From Lutimaribacter pacificus (GTDB lineage: Bacteria; Pseudomonadota; Alphaproteobacteria; Rhodobacterales; Rhodobacteraceae): DNA of 64,000 bases. Location of the stretch: NCBI RefSeq assembly GCF_900142185.1, contig NZ_FQZZ01000005.1, positions 1 through 64,000 on the forward strand, written 5' to 3'. Under the pieces are notes generated by a model. It worked only from the letters and a program-made list of their open reading frames with translations, did no database searches and was not told the origin of the DNA. Positions 1 to 8,387 of the stretch are shown in pieces (position 1 is the stretch's first letter; every line of letters begins with the position of its first letter). Position numbers and translations under genes: made by a program.

Positions 1-843
1 CCGCCCTCGGTGCCGATGATCCTTTATGGCGTCATCACCGAGACCTCGATCGGCGGGCTGTTCCTGGCCGGTATCCTGCCGGGCCTGATGATGGCCACGC
101 TGCTGTCGGCCTCGGTCATCCTGCAGGTGGTGATGAACCCCGCCAAGGCCCCGCCGCTGACCGGGCGCGTCAGCTTTACCGAACGCATGAGCGCAAGCGC
201 CGAGGCGCTGCCCACGGTGCTGATCGCGCTGATGATCATCGGGACGCTTTATGCCGGCGTTGCCTCGCCCTCGGAAACCGGGGCGTTCGGCGCGGTGGCG
301 GCGGTGATCGTCGCGGTGGCGATGGGGCGGCTGAAATTCCGCTCCCTGCGCACGGCGCTGGAAAAGACGGTGCGCACCACGGGCATGTTCATGCTGCTGC
401 TGGTGGGCGGGCTGTTCAGCTCGTTCATCCTGACCCGGCTGGGCGTGCCGCAGGAGATTTCGAACTACCTGACGGGGCTGGACGTCGCGCCCTGGGTGAT
501 CATCGTGATGATCAACGTGCTGCTGCTGATCATGGGGATGTTCCTCGATCCGCTCAGCATCCTTGTCATCATCGTCCCGATCTTCGTCGATACCATCGTG
601 GGGCTTGGCTATGACCCGATCTGGTTCGGCATCGTCGTCACGATCCAGATCGAGATCGCGGCGATCACGCCGCCCGTGGGGCTTAACCTCTTCGTGCTGC
701 GCACCGTGGTGCCGGACCTGTCGCTGGCCGACACCGCGCGGGGGGCGCTGTCCTTCGTGCTGCCGATGCTGGTCGGGATCGTGCTGCTGATGGTGTTTCC
801 CCAGATCGCGCTGGTCCTGCCGGAACTTGCGTTCGGCAGGTGA
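1..843 (+). CDS. TRAP transporter large permease (DctM type), C-terminal part
   Basis: This is the last 280 residues of a TRAP transporter large integral-membrane subunit, the channel-forming partner of a periplasmic solute receptor; it imports an organic acid-like substrate using an ion gradient. The reading frame is open from base 1 (PPSVPMILYG, a family-typical stretch), so the gene begins before the window. Several strongly hydrophobic helices are visible, along with family-like segments SETGAFGA and ITPPVGLNLFV and the usual ending in a final membrane helix. The partner DctP and DctQ genes should lie upstream, outside the window. An esterase and a CoA ligase follow in the same direction, so the substrate may be an ester or carboxylic acid; that link is inference. 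Confidence 0.93.
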   Translation, partial: PPSVPMILYGVITETSIGGLFLAGILPGLMMATLLSASVILQVVMNPAKAPPLTGRVSFTERMSASAEALPTVLIALMIIGTLYAGVASPSETGAFGAVAAVIVAVAMGRLKFRSLRTALEKTVRTTGMFMLLLVGGLFSSFILTRLGVPQEISNYLTGLDVAPWVIIVMINVLLLIMGMFLDPLSILVIIVPIFVDTIVGLGYDPIWFGIVVTIQIEIAAITPPVGLNLFVLRTVVPDLSLADTARGALSFVLPMLVGIVLLMVFPQIALVLPELAFGR

Positions 844-952
844 GAAAATACCGCACGCGCCATGACGGCGCGTGCGGCACGGATATCGAAAACCGGAGAG
901 CCACCGGCGCCGCGCCATGTGCCGCCCCGGCAAAACACACGAGGAGTGCACC

Positions 953-1882
953 ATGAGTTTCGTTCATCCCGCTCTGAGAGAGTTCCTGGAAGCGTCGAAA
1001 GGCAAATCCGCGCTGGCCGACGCGCCGGTGCACGAGGTGCGCGCCGCCAATGACGAACGCGCACGCGCCCGGCCGCCCGGCCCGCAGATCGACACCGTCC
1101 GCGACATGACGATCACCGGGGATGACGGCCACCAGATTCCGGTCCGCCTTTATATCCCCGACGGGGCCACGGGCGTCATCGTTGCCTTTCACGGCGGCGG
1201 CTGGGTGGTCGGAAACCTTGATACGTTCGACGACACGGCGCGGAACATCGCCAACGATTCCGGCCAGGCCGTCGTCAGCGTCGATTACCGGCTGACCCCC
1301 GAGCACCGCTTTCCCGCCCAGATCGACGACGCCTGGGCGGTGACCCGCTGGGTGGCCGAACATGGCCACGAGGCCGGTCTGCCCGGCGACCGGCTGATGC
1401 TGATGGGCGATTCCGCCGGCGGCAACCTGGCCGCGGTGGTGGCGCTGATGGCGCGCGATGCCGGCGGGCCGGACATCCGGTTGCAGGTGCTTGTCTACCC
1501 GGCGGCGGATGCCCGGATGCAGGGCGACACGCTGGACATGTATGGCGACGATTTCTTTCTCACCCGGCGCGATATCTCTTACACGCTGGCCAGCTATGGC
1601 ATCGGTTCGATCGTTTCGGCCGACGACTGGCGCGTGTCGCCGGTGCTGGCGGCCTCGCACAAGGGGGTTGCGCCCGCGCTTATCATTTCGGCCGAATGCG
1701 ATCCGATCCGGTCGGACGGGGCCGCCTATGCCCGCAAGCTGCTGGAAGATGGCGTTTCGGCTGTGCACGTGACATATTCCAGCGTAACGCATCTGTTCTT
1801 CGGTATGCGTGGCGGGCTGGATGCGGCGGCCTACGCCCAGCGGCAGGCGGCCGACGCGCTGCGCGTTGCGGCAGAGTCCTGA
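953..1882 (+). CDS. alpha/beta hydrolase, HSL-family acetyl esterase/lipase
   Basis: A 309-residue cytoplasmic serine hydrolase of the hormone-sensitive lipase family, predicted to cleave carboxylic esters. The oxyanion-hole motif HGGGW is at residues 80-84, the nucleophile motif GDSAGGN at 152-158 (Ser154), an acidic residue follows at about 250 (AECDPIRSDG), and the likely catalytic His is His280 (VTHLFFGM). The ATG at 953 is chosen because GAGGAG lies about 7 bases before it; an in-frame GTG at 872 would add 27 residues that do not look like this family. The gene sits between a TRAP permease and an acyl-CoA synthetase in one direction, fitting a step that frees an acid before CoA activation (inference). 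Confidence 0.9.
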   Translation: MSFVHPALREFLEASKGKSALADAPVHEVRAANDERARARPPGPQIDTVRDMTITGDDGHQIPVRLYIPDGATGVIVAFHGGGWVVGNLDTFDDTARNIANDSGQAVVSVDYRLTPEHRFPAQIDDAWAVTRWVAEHGHEAGLPGDRLMLMGDSAGGNLAAVVALMARDAGGPDIRLQVLVYPAADARMQGDTLDMYGDDFFLTRRDISYTLASYGIGSIVSADDWRVSPVLAASHKGVAPALIISAECDPIRSDGAAYARKLLEDGVSAVHVTYSSVTHLFFGMRGGLDAAAYAQRQAADALRVAAES

Positions 1883-1900
1883 TTTTCGGAGGGGAAACCG

Positions 1901-3499
1901 ATGAATACACATGTCAAAGACGCCGTGGGCAGCAATGTCAGGCGCGCCCGCAGCCAGCAGCTTGGCGACCTGTTGCGCCGCAGCGCCGCGCGGTCCCCGG
2001 ACAAGCTGGCGCTGGTCTTTCGCGATCACCGCGACACGTTCCGCGACCTCGACGCGGTGGTGAACAGAACCGCGAACGCGCTGGCTGCCATGGGCATCGG
2101 CAAGGGCGAGCGGATCGCCATCCTGTCGCGCAACAGCCGCAGTTTCGTGATCCTGCGCTTCGCGCTTGCGCGGATCGGCGCGGTGACGACCCCGGTCAAC
2201 TACATGCTGAACGCGCAGGACGTCGCCTATATCCTGGAACATTCCGGCGCGCGGGGGCTGATCTGCCAGGATTCGCTGTGCGCCACTGCCGATGCCGCGC
2301 TCGACGGGATCGCGGGCGGGCCCGATATCCTGCTGTCGATCCATCACGGCGGCGAGGCGGTGTCGGGGCGCTGGCAGCCGGTGGAGCCGCTGTTCGACCA
2401 TCCCGACAGCACGGAGCCCTGGGCCGATCTGGGCGCCGGCGATCCGATCCAGATGATGTATACCAGCGGCACGGAATCCCGCCCCAAGGGTGCCATGCTG
2501 ACCTCCGAGGCGCTTTACGCGCAATACATGACCGTCATCACCGATGGTGAGATGAATTCGGATACAATCGAACTGCATTGCCTGCCATTGTTTCACTGTG
2601 CGCAGCTCGACTGCTTCCTGACCGCCGACCTTTACCTTGGCGCGACCAGCATCCTGCATGACGGGGCCGATCCCGTGGCGATGTTCCGCACCATCCAGGA
2701 GGAAAAGGTTACCAAGCTGTTCTGCCCGCCGACGGTCTGGATCGCCCTGCTGCGGCATCCCGATTTCGACAAGTACGACCTGGGCAGTCTCAGGCAGGGC
2801 TATTACGGCGCTTCGATCATGCCCACGGCGGTGATCGAAGAACTGTCGCAACGCCTGCCGGACATGCGGCTCTATAATTTCTACGGCCAGACCGAGATGG
2901 CGCCCTGCGCCACCATCCTGCGGCCCGAGGAGCAGCTGACCAAGCTGGGCTCGGCCGGCCGGCCGGGGCTGAACGTGGAAACCCGCGTGGTCGACGACGA
3001 GGGCAACACCCTGCCGGTGGGCGAGGTGGGCGAGATTGTGCACCGCAGCCCGCACCTGATCCAGGGCTATTACAACGATCCCGAAAAGACCGCCGAATCC
3101 TTCCGCAACGGGTGGTTCCACAGCGGCGATCTGGGCCGGTTCGACGAAGACGGCTATCTTTACGTGGTCGACCGCAAGAAGGACATGATCAAGTCCGGTG
3201 GCGAGAACGTGGCCAGCCGCGAGGTGGAGGAGGCGATCTTTCGCCATCCCAAGATCGCCGAGGTCGCGGTGTTCGGCATCCCCCATCCGAAATGGATCGA
3301 GGCGGTGACCGCCGTTATCGTGCCCAAGGACGGCGAGACCCTGACGCTGGACGAGGTCGAGGCCTATTGCCGCGAAACCCTGAGCCATTTCAAATCGCCC
3401 AAGCATGTGGCGATCCGCGAGGGGCTGCCGAAAAACGCCAGCGGCAAGATCCTGAAGCGCGAGTTGCGGCTGGAATTCGCGGAGATTTTCGAGGTCTGA
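1901..3499 (+). CDS. AMP-dependent acyl-CoA synthetase/ligase
   Basis: A 532-residue member of the ANL adenylate-forming superfamily that activates a carboxylic acid with ATP and CoA. The phosphate-binding signature YTSGTESRPKG is at residues 187-197. The YGQTE motif (about 330), the SGDLGRFDEDGY hinge region, DRKKDMIKSGGEN and the C-terminal PKNASGKILKR with catalytic Lys516 are all present and intact. Full length for the family. GGAGGGG lies just before the ATG at 1901, 18 bases after the esterase stop, so the two genes are probably cotranscribed. The exact acid (fatty, aromatic or other) cannot be read from the sequence. Confidence 0.93.
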   Translation: MNTHVKDAVGSNVRRARSQQLGDLLRRSAARSPDKLALVFRDHRDTFRDLDAVVNRTANALAAMGIGKGERIAILSRNSRSFVILRFALARIGAVTTPVNYMLNAQDVAYILEHSGARGLICQDSLCATADAALDGIAGGPDILLSIHHGGEAVSGRWQPVEPLFDHPDSTEPWADLGAGDPIQMMYTSGTESRPKGAMLTSEALYAQYMTVITDGEMNSDTIELHCLPLFHCAQLDCFLTADLYLGATSILHDGADPVAMFRTIQEEKVTKLFCPPTVWIALLRHPDFDKYDLGSLRQGYYGASIMPTAVIEELSQRLPDMRLYNFYGQTEMAPCATILRPEEQLTKLGSAGRPGLNVETRVVDDEGNTLPVGEVGEIVHRSPHLIQGYYNDPEKTAESFRNGWFHSGDLGRFDEDGYLYVVDRKKDMIKSGGENVASREVEEAIFRHPKIAEVAVFGIPHPKWIEAVTAVIVPKDGETLTLDEVEAYCRETLSHFKSPKHVAIREGLPKNASGKILKRELRLEFAEIFEV

Positions 3500-3570
3500 C
3501 TGCAGGGATGATTAGGTAAATCAGTGGGTTGCAACGTGTTGCTCAACCAGTGCATCCGCCTGCAATAGTT

Positions 3571-3750
3571 GCGCGACAGAGGGCACCGCACGGTCGCGGT
3601 CGGGCGATCCGACGGCTGTGGCTGGCAGTTTATCGTGCCGCCACATCCTCCCTCAAGGCAGAGTGCTTGCGGCAGCCAATCGCCCGGCCGGGGGCGACCG
3701 TGCGATGCCCGGGCCGCTGCGCGGCTGCTCCGGGCAAGGTGCACCGTTCG
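3571..3750 (-). repeat. convergent-junction repeat, copy A
   Basis: Copy A of a roughly 180-bp dispersed repeat also found at 18341, 37692 and 52684, with a deleted copy at 33758. Read on the minus strand it runs from CGAACGGTGCACC through a small hairpin (GCCGC/GCGGC), then a long inverted pair (GGGCATCGCACGGTCGC... and ...GCGACCGTGCGGTGCCC) enclosing about 70 bases. It begins 18 bases after the stop of the SDR gene (minus strand) and separates it from the converging acyl-CoA synthetase. No reading frame is conserved between copies, so it is not a gene. Confidence 0.85.
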
Positions 3751-3767
3751 AATTTCAGGTCGCGCGT

Positions 3768-4529
3768 TCAGCCCTTGCCCGGGATATTGCGCCGCATCGC
3801 CCATTGGTAAAGCCGGGGCGAGGCGCGCATGACCAGCGATGACAGCCGCGCCACCCGGCCCACCGGAATGAACTCCTGCCGCCGGTCGACGCCGCGCAGG
3901 ATGGCGGTGGCGGCATCCGCGGGCGTCATCAGGTCCAGCCCGTCGGCGGCCGCGCCGGGGCGCATGATCCCGTCCGCCCCGCGCCCCGGCCGGCCGGTAT
4001 TGGTCGCCACGAAGCTGGGCGCGGCAATCAGCGTGCGCACCCCGAAGGGCGCCTCTTCCGAGCGGAGCGAGCCGAAGAACCCCTCCATCGCGTGTTTCGA
4101 CGCGGCATAGGCGGTGCGGTGATGCAGCGGCGCGAAGCCCGCGACCGACGAGATCGCCAGATGCGTTCCGCCGCTGTCCCGCAGGGCCAGCAGGAAGGCG
4201 CGGGCCATGTTGACGGCGGCGAAATAGTTGATTTCGAACACCCGCCTGTGGCTGGCCTCGTCGGTATCCGCGAAGGCGGCGATCTGCGTCACCCCCGCGT
4301 TATAGATCACCATGTCGATCGACGGGCGGGCCGCGATCACGCTGTCGGCGGCCTCGTGCAGCATCGCGGCATCGGTCAGGTCGAGCTGCACCGGCGTGCG
4401 GCTTTCCGACGCCTGCAGCCCGCCGGTATCGAGATCCATCAGCACGCAATGCCAGCCCCTTGCCTCGAGCGCGTCCGCCAGTGCCCGGCCCAGCCCGCCA
4501 TTGCCGCCCGAAATCACCGCGGTCTTCAC
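3768..4529 (-). CDS. short-chain dehydrogenase/reductase
   Basis: A 254-residue NAD(P)-dependent SDR. The Rossmann motif GGNGGLG is at residues 8-14, YNAG at about 76-79, Asn101, Ser128 and the catalytic YAASK (Tyr141, Lys145) are all present. The start is taken as the GTG at 4529, which overlaps the stop of the upstream epimerase gene as GTGA and has GGAGG about 8 bases before it; the longer frame to 4550 would run further into that gene. It is the last gene of an operon with a flavin monooxygenase, a BASS symporter and an epimerase-like protein, so it probably oxidises or reduces an alcohol/ketone intermediate of the same pathway. The substrate is unknown. Confidence 0.9.
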   Translation of the reverse strand: MKTAVISGGNGGLGRALADALEARGWHCVLMDLDTGGLQASESRTPVQLDLTDAAMLHEAADSVIAARPSIDMVIYNAGVTQIAAFADTDEASHRRVFEINYFAAVNMARAFLLALRDSGGTHLAISSVAGFAPLHHRTAYAASKHAMEGFFGSLRSEEAPFGVRTLIAAPSFVATNTGRPGRGADGIMRPGAAADGLDLMTPADAATAILRGVDRRQEFIPVGRVARLSSLVMRASPRLYQWAMRRNIPGKG

Positions 4530-5455
4530 AGCCCGGCCTCCTTTTTCCACAGGTCGAACACACCGGCCGAGGTCAGTTCGGGGGTATAGCCGAATTCCTG
4601 TTTCAGCCTCCCGTTGTCCAGCACCGGCCGGTATTGCAGGAACCGGACCTGTTCGGGCCCATAGCGCGACAGCCGCAGGGGGCGGGCCAGAGCCAGCGCC
4701 AGTTTCAGCGACCAGGCCGGCAGTCTGAGCACCGGCTTGCCAAGCGCGCGCGCCAGTTCGTCCACCCCCATCCAGCCGTCGCCGGCCACGTTGTAGATCC
4801 CCGGCGGGCCGTCGCCTGCGGCCCGTTTCAGGATGCGGGCCAGGTCTTCGGTCCAGATAAAGACGAAGGGGCTGTCGCTGCCGCGGATCGCCAGCAGGCG
4901 CGTGCGGCGGAACAGGGCGGTGATCTGGTTCTCGACCCCGGCACCCAGCACCGTGCCCACCCGCAGCACCACCTGTTCCAGCCCGGGATGGGCCGCGCGC
5001 GCAGTGGCCAGCATCTCTTCGACCCGGCGCTTGTGGTCGGAATAGGCGAATTCGGGATTGCCCCGGCAGGGATCGGTTTCGCGCAGGGGCACCGGGTTGT
5101 CCGGGTGATAGCCATAGGCGGCGCCCGAACTGGTCACCACCAGCCGTTTCACCCCGTGCGCCACGCAGGCCGCCAGCACGTTGCCGGTGCCCGTGACATC
5201 GACCGCGAAGGTATCGGCGCGCGTCATCCCCGGCGGCGGCGTGACGATCGAGGCCAGGTGCACCACGGTGTCCGGCGCCGCCTCGCCGATGATCCGCGCC
5301 ACGTCCGGGCCGGTCACGTCCAGCGGCACGAAGGGCACGCCGTCGGGGATCGCGCCGCGCGACAGGTCGGTGGCGATGACATCCTGCCCGGGCAGGTGCG
5401 CCAGCAGCGCGCGGCCCACCATGCCGGCCGCGCCGGTGACCAGGATACGGCTCAT
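4526..5455 (-). CDS. NAD-dependent epimerase/dehydratase family protein
   Basis: A 309-residue extended-SDR protein. The nucleotide-binding GAAGMVG is at residues 8-14, SSGAAYG at about 109-115, and the catalytic pair is YSDHK (Tyr138, Lys142). Such proteins act on nucleotide sugars, but 3-beta-hydroxysteroid dehydrogenase-like members oxidise alcohols, and this operon contains no sugar genes, so a dehydrogenase role is plausible (inference). The ATG at 5455 overlaps the TGA of the upstream symporter (ATGA), and its own stop overlaps the downstream SDR start, so all three are likely translationally coupled. Confidence 0.88.
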   Translation of the reverse strand: MSRILVTGAAGMVGRALLAHLPGQDVIATDLSRGAIPDGVPFVPLDVTGPDVARIIGEAAPDTVVHLASIVTPPPGMTRADTFAVDVTGTGNVLAACVAHGVKRLVVTSSGAAYGYHPDNPVPLRETDPCRGNPEFAYSDHKRRVEEMLATARAAHPGLEQVVLRVGTVLGAGVENQITALFRRTRLLAIRGSDSPFVFIWTEDLARILKRAAGDGPPGIYNVAGDGWMGVDELARALGKPVLRLPAWSLKLALALARPLRLSRYGPEQVRFLQYRPVLDNGRLKQEFGYTPELTSAGVFDLWKKEAGL

Positions 5456-6348
5456 GGTGCGGCCACGGTGCGGCGCATCAGCGTGGCCAGCGCGATCCCC
5501 GAAATGGCGTGCCAGATGCCCCAGAAGGCCGCGACCACCGCCATGCCGCCCAGCCCGCCGAAGAACCCGAAGATCAGCGCCAGCCCCAGCCCCGAATTCT
5601 GGATGCCGGTCTCGATCGTCACCGCGCGCCGGTCGAAGGGGGACAGCCCGGTCAGCATGGCCAGCCCGTAACCGCCGCCGAGCGCCAGCGCGTTGTGCAC
5701 GATCACCAGCCCGGCAATGCCGCCCGCATATTGCAGGAACTGCGCCCAGTTCGCCGCCAGCGCCACGGCGATGAAAGCCACGAAGATGCCCATCGACAGC
5801 CATTGCAGCGGCGGCCGCAACCGCCGGGTCAGGTCGGGGCGGCGGATGTTCAGCGCGACGCCCAGCACCAGCGGCAGCACCAGCATCAGGCCGACGGTGA
5901 CGGCGATCTGCAGCGGGTCGATATGCGTGGCCCGCAGGATGCGGGCCGAGGGCTCGTACAGGCCGCCCCAGAAGGCGATGTTCAGCGGCGTCAGCACGAT
6001 CGCCCCGATCGTCGCAAAGGCGGTCATCGACACCGACAGCGCCGCATTCCCGCCGGCGCGGTAGGTGATGAAGTTCGAGATGTTGCCGCCGGGGCAGGCG
6101 GCCACCAGTATCAGCCCCAGCGCGACCGACGGCTGCGGCCGCACCGCCAGAACCAGAAGGAAGGTCAGCGCGGGCAGCAGCACGAATTGCGAGGCCAGCC
6201 CGACCACCAGCGGCCTTGGCGCCTGCATCAGCAGCTTGAAATCCCTCGGTTTCAGATCGATGGCGATGGAGAACATCACCACCGCCAGCACCGCGTTCAG
6301 CACCATCAGCGAACCGGGCGTGAAATCCAGAACCGCGTCGTCCATCAT
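5452..6348 (-). CDS. bile acid:sodium symporter (BASS) family transporter
   Basis: A 298-residue inner-membrane protein with about nine to ten hydrophobic helices. BASS family signatures are visible: ACPGGNISNF in the first half and ETGIQNSGLGL in the second, the latter matching the E-x3-Q-N crossover motif that binds sodium in ASBT-type proteins. It should import an organic anion with sodium. The start at 6348 (MMDDAVL) overlaps the stop of the FMO gene as ATGA. Its place between a flavin monooxygenase and two dehydrogenases suggests it brings in the substrate those enzymes use, which need not be a bile acid. Confidence 0.9.
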   Translation of the reverse strand: MMDDAVLDFTPGSLMVLNAVLAVVMFSIAIDLKPRDFKLLMQAPRPLVVGLASQFVLLPALTFLLVLAVRPQPSVALGLILVAACPGGNISNFITYRAGGNAALSVSMTAFATIGAIVLTPLNIAFWGGLYEPSARILRATHIDPLQIAVTVGLMLVLPLVLGVALNIRRPDLTRRLRPPLQWLSMGIFVAFIAVALAANWAQFLQYAGGIAGLVIVHNALALGGGYGLAMLTGLSPFDRRAVTIETGIQNSGLGLALIFGFFGGLGGMAVVAAFWGIWHAISGIALATLMRRTVAAP

Positions 6349-7661
6349 GACCGCGCCCCGGCAAGCCGGCCGATCCATGCGCCGACGGCCCGGCGATAGG
6401 TGGCCTTGTCGACGTAATAGGCCATCCGGGGCAGGTCGATATAGCGCATGCCGCCGGTCGCGCGGGAGAACCCGCCCGCCTTTTCCGCCTGCAGCGCGCG
6501 GGCGGCCCCGGTGCCCCGGCGTATCCCGTCGATATAGCGCACGACCATCTCGGCCTGTTCGTGCCGCCCCTGCCAGCCCAGGCCCGACGCCTCGACCATG
6601 CCCAAAACGAACAGGTCGTCACGCTCGGGGTGCATGGCGTTGAGATAGAGATGCGGGGCGTCGCCCTGCCAGTTCAGCAGCGCGTTGTCGATAAAGGGGT
6701 AATCCAGCCTGTAGCCGGTGGCGGCAAGGATCATGTCGTAATCGGCGGACGTGCCGTCCCGGAACCGCACGGTCTTGCCCTCGAACCGCGCGATATCCGG
6801 GCGGATCGTGATGTCGCCGTGTCCGGCATGGTAAAGCACCAGCGAGTTCACGACCGGGTGGCTTTCGTAGAGCCTGTAATCGGGTTTTGGAAAGCCGTAT
6901 TTCTGCGGATCGCCGACAAACCATTTCAGGATCGTCCCGTCCACGATCCGTTTCAGGGCCATCGGCAGCCGGATCGCGCCGCCCAGCGTGTCGGCGGGTT
7001 TGCCGAAGACGTATTTCGGCACGAAGTAATAGCCGCGCCGCATCGACAGGTCGCAGGACAGCCCGTGATGGATGGCGTCCACCGCGATATCGCAGCCGGA
7101 ATTGCCGGCGCCGATCACCAGCACGCGCTTGCCCGCGAACTGGCGCGGATCGCGGTACTCCGAGGAATGGATCAGTTCGCCGGTGAAATCCCCCTCGAAG
7201 GCGGGCATGTTCGGCGTGCTGAGCGTGCCGTTGGCGATCAGAAGCCCGGCAAACTCCTCGCTGTGCTCGCCCGCGGCGTCGCGCCATGTCACCCGCCAGC
7301 CATCGCCGGGCCCGCCCAGCGGTGTGCAGGACAGAACCTCGGCCCCGAACCTGTAGTGCCGGTAAAGGTCGAAATGACGCGCGAAATCGCGGAAATACTG
7401 CTTCATCTCGCGGTGCGAGGGGTAGTCGGCCACCTCGTCGCGCATCGGGAAATCGGTGAACTCCGTCATCCGCCTGGACGAGATCAGATGCGCGGTCTCG
7501 TACATGGTCGAGCGGGGGGCGTCGATATCCCACAGCCCGCCGACATCGGAATGCAGCTCGAACCCCTGAAAACCGAGCCCGTGTTCGGCCAGCAGCCGTG
7601 CCGCTGCCAGCCCCATCGGTCCCGCCCCGATCAGGGCGAGCCGGTCGCGCGTTTCACTCAT
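6345..7661 (-). CDS. flavin-containing monooxygenase (FMO/Baeyer-Villiger type)
   Basis: A 438-residue class B flavoprotein monooxygenase. The FAD-binding GAGPMG is at residues 12-17, the FMO fingerprint FTGELIHSSEY (F-x-G-x3-H-x3-Y) at 159-169, and the NADPH-binding GAGNSG at 184-189. Such enzymes put one oxygen atom on a soft nucleophile or insert it next to a ketone. The ATG at 7661 has GGGAGGAAC just upstream. It is the first gene of a four-gene operon and diverges from a TetR regulator gene only 60 bases away. N/S-oxygenation versus Baeyer-Villiger activity cannot be decided from the motifs alone. Confidence 0.92.
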   Translation of the reverse strand: MSETRDRLALIGAGPMGLAAARLLAEHGLGFQGFELHSDVGGLWDIDAPRSTMYETAHLISSRRMTEFTDFPMRDEVADYPSHREMKQYFRDFARHFDLYRHYRFGAEVLSCTPLGGPGDGWRVTWRDAAGEHSEEFAGLLIANGTLSTPNMPAFEGDFTGELIHSSEYRDPRQFAGKRVLVIGAGNSGCDIAVDAIHHGLSCDLSMRRGYYFVPKYVFGKPADTLGGAIRLPMALKRIVDGTILKWFVGDPQKYGFPKPDYRLYESHPVVNSLVLYHAGHGDITIRPDIARFEGKTVRFRDGTSADYDMILAATGYRLDYPFIDNALLNWQGDAPHLYLNAMHPERDDLFVLGMVEASGLGWQGRHEQAEMVVRYIDGIRRGTGAARALQAEKAGGFSRATGGMRYIDLPRMAYYVDKATYRRAVGAWIGRLAGARS

Positions 7662-7686
7662 GCGTTCCTCCCGTTGCCGGCTTAGC

Positions 7687-7702
7687 TTGAACAAACGTTC
7701 GA
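7687..7702. promoter_or_regulatory. candidate TetR operator between FMO operon and tetR-type gene
   Basis: The 60-base divergent spacer contains an inverted repeat, TTGAAC-N4-GTTCGA (five of six pairs matching). It lies 20 bases before the TetR-family start and 26 bases before the FMO start, a usual position for autorepression and control of the divergent operon. The arms are short, so this is only a candidate. Confidence 0.35.
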
Positions 7703-7721
7703 AATAAGGCAAGATTATTCC

Positions 7722-8381
7722 ATGCCTGTCAGCGAACTCATTGAAACGGATAGAAAAAGGGCCCCGTCCAAGCGGGCGCTCGCCACCCGGAACCGGGTGT
7801 TCGACGCGGCCGAAAAGCTGTTTGCCGAAAAGGGATTCGATGGTGCGACGATCCGCGACATCGCGGCCGAGGCGGGCGAACCCGTCGGCACGATCCATCA
7901 CCACGGCGGCGGCAAGGAGGCGCTGTTTCACAAGGTCGTCGCACGCCGCGCCGGGGCGCTGTCGCAATCGCGCCTCGACGCGCTGGAGCGGCTGAGGGCC
8001 GGGGGGCAGGTGACGCTCGACACCGTGCTTTCGGCCTTTGTCCGCCCGTTTTTCGAGCTGTCGCGCGAAGAGCCGCGCTGGCGCAACTATGCCCGCCTTG
8101 TCGCCTATGTGTCGGCCGATGACCGCTGGCGCGCGATTTCGGCCGAGTGGTTCGACCCCACGGCCGAGGTCTTTCTGGCCGAGATCGTCGGCCTCGTGCC
8201 CGAGGCGCCGCGCCACGAGATCGCGGGCGGGTTCGTCTTTTGCGTCGCGTCGATGCTGGCCCTGCTGACCGCCCGGGGCCGTATCGCGGTGCTGGCGGGC
8301 GGGGATGCGGCGGAAGAGGCGCAGCTTGACCACCTGATCCGTTATTGCGCCGCGGGGATGGCGGCCGGGCAGGGCCGGTGA
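7722..8381 (+). CDS. TetR/AcrR family transcriptional regulator
   Basis: A 219-residue regulator with an N-terminal DNA-binding domain at about residues 18-65: ATRNRVFDAAEKLFAEKGF, then TIRDIAAEAGEPVGTIHHH containing the recognition helix, then KEALFHKV. The rest is a helical ligand domain that looks like the YP_002-type C-terminal domain (FFELSREEPRWRNYARLVAYV), though that subtype is a guess. It is divergent from the FMO-symporter-epimerase-SDR operon and probably represses it until a pathway compound binds. It converges with the DUF1513 gene, with only six bases between the two stop codons. Confidence 0.92.
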   Translation: MPVSELIETDRKRAPSKRALATRNRVFDAAEKLFAEKGFDGATIRDIAAEAGEPVGTIHHHGGGKEALFHKVVARRAGALSQSRLDALERLRAGGQVTLDTVLSAFVRPFFELSREEPRWRNYARLVAYVSADDRWRAISAEWFDPTAEVFLAEIVGLVPEAPRHEIAGGFVFCVASMLALLTARGRIAVLAGGDAAEEAQLDHLIRYCAAGMAAGQGR

Positions 8382-8387
8382 GGGCGG

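Noticed and set aside
683-3406. 907-residue minus-strand open frame opposite the esterase and acyl-CoA synthetase
   Set aside because: It mirrors two well-supported genes in GC-rich DNA, has His/Gly/Arg-heavy low-complexity composition, and contains no domain or ribosome site.
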